Of a stretch of DNA of 64,000 nucleotides, positions 61,575 through 64,000 are shown one piece after another (the stretch's first letter is position 1; every line of letters begins with the position of its first letter). The position numbers were made by a program, and so were the translations under genes. The DNA lies in the NCBI RefSeq assembly GCF_902167145.1, contig NC_001666.2, forward strand, positions 23,501 to 87,500. Direction: 5' to 3'. The DNA comes from Zea mays. Its lineage: Eukaryota > Streptophyta > Magnoliopsida > Poales > Poaceae. The notes below the pieces were generated by a model. That model did no database searches. It worked only from the letters and a program-made list of their open reading frames with translations, and was not told the DNA's origin.

Positions 61575-63600
61575 TCTCCGGATCCTCGAATTGAAAGAGA
61601 GACTGAGAGGGATCAAGAATCCTAATTCTCGCTATTTGGAATGGATCCAATTCTATTGAGTCTGACCCATAGTGATCATTTCTCTTTAGCAAAGAATGAC
61701 CTTGGTTATCAAAGGATTGAACAACCGAGATCCATTTACTTATGATACCTAGTTGACATTGCTAACAAGGATCTAATGAATTATGAGTTTAATAGATTCT
61801 CTTTAGCAGAAAGACGTATATTCCTTGCTCATTATCAGACAATCACTTATTCCCAAACCTCGTGTGGGGCTAATCGTTTTCATTTACCATCTCATGGAAA
61901 ACCCTTTTCGTTCCGCTTAGCCCTATCGGGTATTTTAGTGATAGGTTCTATAGGAACTGGACAATCCTATTTGGTCAAATACCTAACGAAAAATTCCTAT
62001 TTTCCTTTCATTAAGGTACGAGGGCTTCTTATTCCACAAGAACGAAAGCACCTTTTCATTCTTTCATATACTAGGGGTTTTTACTTGGAAAAGACAATGT
62101 TCCATACTAAAGGATTCGGGTCCATAACCACGAGTTCCAGTGCACTAGATCTTGTAGCACTTAGCAACGAGGCCCTATCCATTAGTATTCCACATAAGAA
62201 ATCCATTATAGAAACTAATACAATTAGATTAGCTCTTCATAGACAAACTTGGGGTTTGCGAGCCAAGATAAGACCGGCTCGGGATCATGGGACCCTTTTC
62301 TATCAGATAGGAGGGGATCTTGTACAAAATAGACTTCTAAGTAATAACCCCATAGATCCTATATCTATCTATATAAAGAGGCAATCGTGTCAGGAAGCGG
62401 CTTTTTCTTTGGCCAAACGGTACTTCGAACTTGGAACGAGCATGAAGAGATTAACGAGACTTCTTTCTCTTTTGAGTTTTTCTGGCGGACCGGTCGCGTA
62501 AGATCTTTGGTCTTCCCCCGGAACCGATGAAAAAGTGGGTCGCTTCTTATGGACTCGCTCAGAATGATCTTCTCTATCTATAGTTCATGGCCTATTAGAA
62601 GTAGAAGGTGCTCTGGTGCAATCCTTACCGACAGAAAAAGATTGCAGTCGGGTTGATAATAATCGAGTGCCATTACTTCGTCGGTCCGAACCAAGGAATC
62701 CGTTAGAAATGTTTTGAAATGGATATTGTTCTCTCTTTGATTAGGGATGCTATATGAAAAGAAGTGGAGTTTGAAAAAGGGAACGGAATGGTCAAACCGG
62801 AACTGCTAGAGGAACGAATTTTCAATAGCATAACTTGGGCTCCTAGAATATGGGGCCCTTGGGACAATCTATTTGATTGCAGGGACAGGTACGCTGAATA
62901 TGACTGGGGATTTTCCTATGGGTATTGGAGCGGGTCCAAGCAGATTAAAGAGGATGAGTTGTCAGAGACTGCTATTTATTCGAATTATTTCTGGTATATT
63001 TATCATAAAAAGGGGGAGGTGCAAGAGACTGATTCGGACTTCTTGCAGAGTGGAACAATGCAGTACCAGACACGAGATATATCTTTCAAAGAAGAAGGCT
63101 TTTTTCGAATAAGCCAATTGATTTGGGACTTCGGATCCATTCTTTTTCCTATTCAAAGATCAGGCCTTTGTCTCTGTGTTTTCACGTCGAGAATTCTTTG
63201 CAGATGAAGATGAAGAGATGGCAAAGCGGCTTAGTACCAGTACCTGGAGAAAAAAGCCTCCTAAACATATGGCTAGCAACTGGTTCACCAGGAGTACGCA
63301 AGAAAGGCAAAAGCACTACGAATTATTGATTTAGGAATGGGAATGGGCTAGAACCCTGGGCTCTTCCTTATATAATTAATGGTCTTTTCATTCTAATACT
63401 CTATCCGAGAGTTCTCAGTATTTAGCAAAGCTGTTCCTATCTAACGGAAGGCTCCTGGATCAAATGACAAAGACATTGTTTGTGGAGAAAGAGGTGGCTT
63501 TTCCCGGATGAAATGAAACATTTCATTTGTGTAACAGGAGAAAGATTTCCCACTCCTTAGCCGTAAAGATATGTGGCCATGAAAAAGGGAGGGGATTCAG
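61575..63600 (+). pseudogene. ycf2 (pseudo): ycf2 remnants
   Basis: Fragments of ycf2, whose product is a very large FtsH-like motor component of plastid protein import in other plants, co-linear with the gene but heavily deleted. The first fragment (61575-61655) resembles the start of ycf2 and then jumps by many hundred codons to [18 protein letters not shown] at 61743-61745 interrupts the frame. A 241-codon frame (61776-62501, [20 protein letters not shown]) keeps the Walker A-like [14 protein letters not shown] but lacks the segment after NSYFPFI, with the junction near 62010, and ends at TAA where the intact gene has CAA. Later pieces ([55 protein letters not shown]) are out of frame with one another. 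Non-functional, as in other grasses. Confidence 0.92.
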
Positions 63601-63629
63601 TGGAACAGGATTGGCCGGGCGGTAGAGTC

Positions 63630-63905
63630 GTGGAAACACTTGTTGATTCCTATTTTGGACCCTAGCTCCATGGAACAATATGCTACTGCGGAAACATGGA
63701 AGAATTGCAATCTTAGATCAAAACACTATGTATGGGATGATATGAACTGCCTAAATAAGAATTCTTGAGCGTCGAATAACCTGAGTACTAACTACATCAA
63801 ACAATTTGCATTAATGAAACTGTGTAAATCCACCGGATAATCAAAAATACGCATGTCTGATGAAATGGTTGTTGCTATCTGTTTCCATAACGAATCCTTG
63901 GTTTA
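63630..63905 (+). pseudogene. ycf15 (pseudo): ycf15 remnant
   Basis: Sequence similar to the small ycf15 frame found after ycf2 in other angiosperms. GTGGAAACACTTG stands where an ATG would be, followed by LDPSSMEQYATAETWKN-like reading in a shifted frame and a later segment near CAAAAATACGCATGTC. The start codon is lost and small indels break the frame. Whether ycf15 is a gene even in other plants is disputed. Confidence 0.75.
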
Positions 63906-64000
63906 ACTGAATAAGTAAAGAAAATGGGCCCTTTCTCTTCGTCTCAGATCGATGGATCTTCTCGATTGGAAGATCTCCCATATGGATAATACACATTCCA
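63906..64000. other. Terminal spacer
   Basis: The last 95 bases are non-coding inverted-repeat DNA on the side that leads towards trnL-CAA. I see no feature in it. Confidence 0.5.

Noticed and set aside
62764..63207. 147-codon frame taken as a possible new gene
   Set aside because: Its content (ITWAPRIWGPW, FLQSGTMQYQTRD) matches late parts of ycf2, so it is a decayed fragment.

Overview
The window is plastid (chloroplast) DNA from a grass (Poaceae). It runs from the 3' part of rpoB through most of the large single-copy region and into one inverted-repeat copy, ending in decayed ycf2/ycf15 sequence. The base composition is AT-rich, almost every reading frame is a standard photosynthesis or plastid gene-expression gene, and the grass hallmarks are present: rpoC1 and clpP without introns, no accD between rbcL and psaI but an rpl23 pseudogene there, a large acidic repeat insertion in rpoC2, heptapeptide repeats in rps18, trnH between rps19 and rpl2, a chimeric trnfM/trnG relic next to rps14, and ycf2 reduced to fragments. 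A 1527-residue RpoC2, a 170-residue RPS18 and Ser281/Ser328 in RbcL point to a C4 panicoid grass, probably Andropogoneae (the maize, sorghum and sugarcane group). That placement is an inference.

Layout. 1-9 kb: rpoB (partial), rpoC1, rpoC2, rps2 (+). 9-15 kb: the atpI-atpH-atpF-atpA operon (+). 14.7-15.5 kb: trnR-UCU, the chimeric tRNA relic at a grass inversion endpoint, then rps14. 15.6-22.7 kb: psaB, psaA and ycf3, all on the minus strand. 23-31 kb: trnS-GGA, rps4, trnT, trnL (group I intron), trnF, ndhJ-ndhK-ndhC, trnV (group II intron), trnM. 30.7-35.3 kb: atpE/atpB divergent from rbcL, then the rpl23 pseudogene. 35.7-39 kb: psaI, ycf4, cemA, petA (+). 39.8-43 kb: psbJ-psbL-psbF-psbE (-), petL, petG (+), trnW, trnP (-), psaJ (+). 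43.5-46.7 kb: rpl33, rps18 (+), rpl20, the rps12 first exon and clpP (-). 47-52.5 kb: the psbB operon (psbB, psbT, psbH, petB, petD) with psbN antisense. 52.6-61.2 kb: the S10/spc/alpha-like ribosomal cluster read from rpl23 down to rpoA (-), interrupted by trnH (+). 61.4-64 kb: trnI-CAU and the ycf2 and ycf15 pseudogenes.

Together the genes supply the plastid RNA polymerase, part of the ribosome, the ATP synthase (six of its plastid subunits), core subunits of photosystems I and II and cytochrome b6f, three NDH subunits, the Rubisco large subunit, the Clp protease and several tRNAs. I found no CRISPR array, transposon, phage element or undescribed gene system. The points of interest are evolutionary: gene conversion of the rpl23 pseudogene, the tRNA relic, repeat expansions inside coding sequence, an ACG start that needs RNA editing, strong palindromes, and decay of ycf2. 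All identifications are from recalled family sequences; no search was run.
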